From the NCBI GenBank assembly GCA_934573945.1, contig CAKTMQ010000064.1, forward strand, positions 1-8,769: a stretch of 8,769 nt of DNA, read 5' to 3'. Positions 7,000 to 8,769 of the stretch are shown here, piece after piece. Made by a program: the position numbers and the translations under genes. This DNA is from an uncultured Oscillospiraceae bacterium. GTDB taxonomy: Bacteria; Bacillota; Clostridia; Oscillospirales; Oscillospiraceae. The notes under the pieces were generated by a model that ran no database searches, was not told the origin of the DNA, and saw only the letters and a list, made by a program, of their open reading frames with translations. Position 1 is the stretch's first letter. Each line of letters opens with the position of its first letter.

Positions 7000-7586
7000 A
7001 CAGATTTTATACCGCGATGTGGAAGCTGCTGCGTCCGCTGGTGCTGCTGCTTTTCCCGTTGGATGTGCGGGGCAGGGAGAATCTGCCGGATGAGCCGGTG
7101 GTGATCTGCGCCAATCACTCCAGTGCCTGGGATCCGATTTTGATGGTCTGTGCGCTGGCCAGTGACTTCTCTATGCGGATCATGGCAAAGGAGCAGCTGT
7201 TCCGTATCCCCATCATAGGCGGATTTATCCGCCGCATGGGGGCGTTTCCGGTGGATCGTGGCAACAGCGACATCGGTGCCATCCGTACCTCCATCAAAAG
7301 CCTGAAGGAGGGCTTCAGCCTGCTGATCTTCCCGGAGGGCACCCGCGTAAAGAATGGGGAAAGGATAACACCCAAGGGCGGTGCTACCATGATCGCCATC
7401 CGCGCCGGCGTGAAAATGCTGCCGGTGTTCATCGGTACGACGAAGCGATTGTTCCACAAGATTCCACTGGTGATCGGCAAGCCCTATGCGCCGGTGTATA
7501 CGGAGCGGAAGGGCACGGCCGAGGAGTACCAGCAGAATATTGACGAGGTCATGCGTCAGGCGTATGAACTGGGTGGTGCGCAATGA
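6996..7586 (+). CDS. plsC: 1-acyl-sn-glycerol-3-phosphate acyltransferase (PlsC-like)
   Basis: An acyltransferase predicted to add the second acyl chain to lysophosphatidic acid, giving phosphatidic acid at the membrane. The 196-residue product has a short hydrophobic N-terminus (about 11-22), the catalytic HX4D motif (H41 to D46, NHSSAWD) and the substrate-binding FPEGTR at 112-117, in family order and spacing. The start is ATG 6996, overlapping the cmk stop as ATGA, with AGAAGGTG at 6983-6990 upstream. An in-frame ATG at 6957 would add 13 polar residues inside cmk and is less likely. The end overlaps ispH in the same way. Chain specificity cannot be read, and a lysophospholipid role other than PlsC proper is possible. 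Confidence 0.9.
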   Translation: MNRFYTAMWKLLRPLVLLLFPLDVRGRENLPDEPVVICANHSSAWDPILMVCALASDFSMRIMAKEQLFRIPIIGGFIRRMGAFPVDRGNSDIGAIRTSIKSLKEGFSLLIFPEGTRVKNGERITPKGGATMIAIRAGVKMLPVFIGTTKRLFHKIPLVIGKPYAPVYTERKGTAEEYQQNIDEVMRQAYELGGAQ

Positions 7587-8769
7587 GTGTGCTTCTGGCT
7601 GAGAGCGCCGGCTTTTGCTATGGCGTGGAGCGTGCCGTGAAGCTGGCGGAGGAGACGGCGCAGGCCTCCGGCGGCTGTGTGATGCTGGGCAGCATCATCC
7701 ACAACGCCAGCGTGGTGGCACATCTGGCCTCACTGGGTGCCCGCTGCGTCAACGATGTGGAGGAGATCCATCCCGGTGAAACGGTGATCATCCGCTCCCA
7801 CGGGGAGCGCAGGCAGGTCATGGAGCGCCTTGCCGCCATCGACGCTCGGTGTGTGGACGCCACCTGTCCCAACGTGCTGCGGATCCAGCGGCTGGTGGCA
7901 CAGGCGGAGCAGGAGGGACGGATCCCGCTGATCATCGGCGAGGAGCATCATCCCGAGGTGATCGGTGTGGCCAGCTGGTCAGACCACTCTCTGGTCTTTG
8001 AGACGCCGGAAAAGCTGCAGGCTTGGTTGGATTCTGACGAAAAAAACAGCCATCTTCCGCTGGTCGTAGCGGCGCAGACCACCTGTATCCGCTCGCTCTG
8101 GGAAACTTCTATAAAAATTTTGAAAAAACAGTGTACAAACGCGAAATTATTTGATACAATATGTAATGCTACGCAAAGACGGCAATCGGAAGCGGCTGAA
8201 CTGGCCGCTAGGGTTGACGTTATGGTCGTGGTCGGAGATCGTAAGAGTGCCAACACCCAACATTTGACAGAGATTTGCGGCGAGAGATGTCCCCGGGTCT
8301 ATCAGATCCAGGGCGCGAAGGAACTTGAGCCATACTTTCTTAAGGGATGTTCCGTGGCGGGGCTTACAGCCGGCGCGTCCACACCGGCGAGCATCATTAA
8401 GGAGGTATACGAAACGATGAGCGAAGTAATCAAGAACAATGAAGCTGTAGAAGAGAGCTTCGAGGAAATGCTGGAAAAATCTTTTAAGACTTTAAATACA
8501 GGAGAGAAGGTAACCGGAATCGTGACAGCCATCGGTCCCACCGAGGTTCAGGTGGATCTGGGCTGCAAGCAGGCTGGCTATATTGCCATTGACGAACTGT
8601 CCGCTGATCCTACGGTCAAGCCCGAGGATATTGTCAAGGTCGGCGATGAGATCGAAACGTACATCATCCGCGTCAACGACGTGGAAGGCTACGCCATGCT
8701 GTCCAAGAAGCGTCTGGACGCCGTGAAGGTGTGGGACGACATCGCAGAGGCCTGCGAGAACAAGACCAC
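7583..8769 (+). CDS. ispH-rpsA: IspH-ribosomal protein S1 fusion (3' end beyond window)
   Basis: One frame is open from ATG 7583 to the right edge (395 codons plus two bases, no stop). Residues 1 to about 278 are IspH, the [4Fe-4S] enzyme reducing HMBPP to IPP and DMAPP in the last step of the non-mevalonate isoprenoid pathway. Cluster cysteines are C12 (GFCYG), C95 (DATCPNV) and C194 (CNAT). Substrate-site histidines fall at H40, H73 (SHGE) and H123 (HPE), and the end is GLTAGASTPASIIKEV. From M279 an acidic linker leads into an S1 RNA-binding repeat starting GEKVTGIV at 307; more repeats are expected beyond the window. S1 helps mRNA bind the 30S subunit. Such fusions are known in Clostridia. 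The start overlaps the plsC stop (ATGA). Codon use changes inside the gene: GAG:GAA is 13:1 over 7583-7980 but 4:6 over 8401-8511. Confidence 0.95.
   Translation, partial: MSVLLAESAGFCYGVERAVKLAEETAQASGGCVMLGSIIHNASVVAHLASLGARCVNDVEEIHPGETVIIRSHGERRQVMERLAAIDARCVDATCPNVLRIQRLVAQAEQEGRIPLIIGEEHHPEVIGVASWSDHSLVFETPEKLQAWLDSDEKNSHLPLVVAAQTTCIRSLWETSIKILKKQCTNAKLFDTICNATQRRQSEAAELAARVDVMVVVGDRKSANTQHLTEICGERCPRVYQIQGAKELEPYFLKGCSVAGLTAGASTPASIIKEVYETMSEVIKNNEAVEESFEEMLEKSFKTLNTGEKVTGIVTAIGPTEVQVDLGCKQAGYIAIDELSADPTVKPEDIVKVGDEIETYIIRVNDVEGYAMLSKKRLDAVKVWDDIAEACENKT
8132..8160 (+). promoter_or_regulatory. Candidate promoter inside ispH, upstream of the S1 part
   Basis: TACAAT at 8155-8160 matches five of six bases of the sigma-A -10 box and is preceded by TGA (8152-8154), an extended -10. 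A 17-base spacer separates it from TGTACA at 8132-8137, a weak four-of-six -35. It lies in an AT-rich island: 11 G/C in 50 bases at 8111-8160, within a window that is clearly GC-rich. A transcript would start near 8167, about 250 bases before the internal S1 start. The same bases encode the conserved FDTIC stretch containing C194, which limits but does not fix codon choice. Promoter function is inference. Confidence 0.42.
8399..8419 (+). promoter_or_regulatory. Internal ribosome-binding site and start codon for separate S1
   Basis: AAGGAGGT at 8399-8406 is a near-perfect Shine-Dalgarno sequence, ten bases ahead of ATG 8417-8419 in the fusion frame. The ATG encodes M279. Translation from it would begin MSEVIKNNEAVEES, the acidic N-terminus expected of a free-standing clostridial S1, just after the last IspH residues. 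The Lys-Glu-Val codons that form the sequence could be coincidental, so use as a start is inference. Confidence 0.5.

Noticed and set aside
8040..8170. Possible frameshift or damaged ispH, because the composition changes and conserved blocks are spread out
   Set aside because: I translated the frame codon by codon from 7583 to the right edge: it is open, with all three cluster cysteines and the terminal TAGAS block in place.

Overview
The window is a densely packed, entirely plus-strand gene string from a GC-rich member of the Clostridia. A gut-type Oscillospiraceae relative (Flavonifractor, Oscillibacter or Intestinimonas-like) is the best guess, inferred from the spore-former gene order, the high GC third positions and the IspH-S1 fusion. 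No tRNA, rRNA, mobile element, CRISPR array or intrinsic terminator is visible. The longest gap between genes is 60 bases, and five junctions overlap, four of them ATGA stop/start overlaps. The string therefore reads as one long operon or several overlapping transcription units.

Layout: the tail of an unidentified gene (possibly a membrane protease) ends at 77. Next come scpA and scpB (chromosome condensation with SMC), a DUF2953 membrane protein (YtfI-like), a YtfJ/GerW sporulation protein, and a D-Ala-D-Ala carboxypeptidase whose start codon lies in a perfect hairpin. These are followed by an rRNA pseudouridine synthase, a MurR/RpiR-type SIS-domain regulator, an HI0933/BaiN-type flavoprotein, cytidylate kinase (cmk), a PlsC-type acyltransferase, and an ispH gene fused in frame to ribosomal protein S1 that runs off the right edge.

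The genes combine chromosome segregation, spore and envelope work (ytfI, ytfJ, carboxypeptidase), ribosome function (pseudouridine synthase, S1), nucleotide supply (cmk), lipid synthesis (plsC) and isoprenoid synthesis (ispH). This is mostly a recognisable core clostridial neighbourhood, not an accessory island, and I see no wholly new system.

The most interesting part is 8030-8430. Inside the ispH half of the fusion there is an AT-rich island (11 G/C in 50 bases at 8111-8160) with an extended -10 promoter-like element. Further on, a perfect in-frame Shine-Dalgarno sequence precedes an ATG exactly where free-standing S1 would begin. Together these suggest that S1 may be made both as a fusion and as a separate protein from signals nested in the ispH reading frame. 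The second notable item is the hairpin that holds the ribosome-binding site and start codon of the carboxypeptidase.
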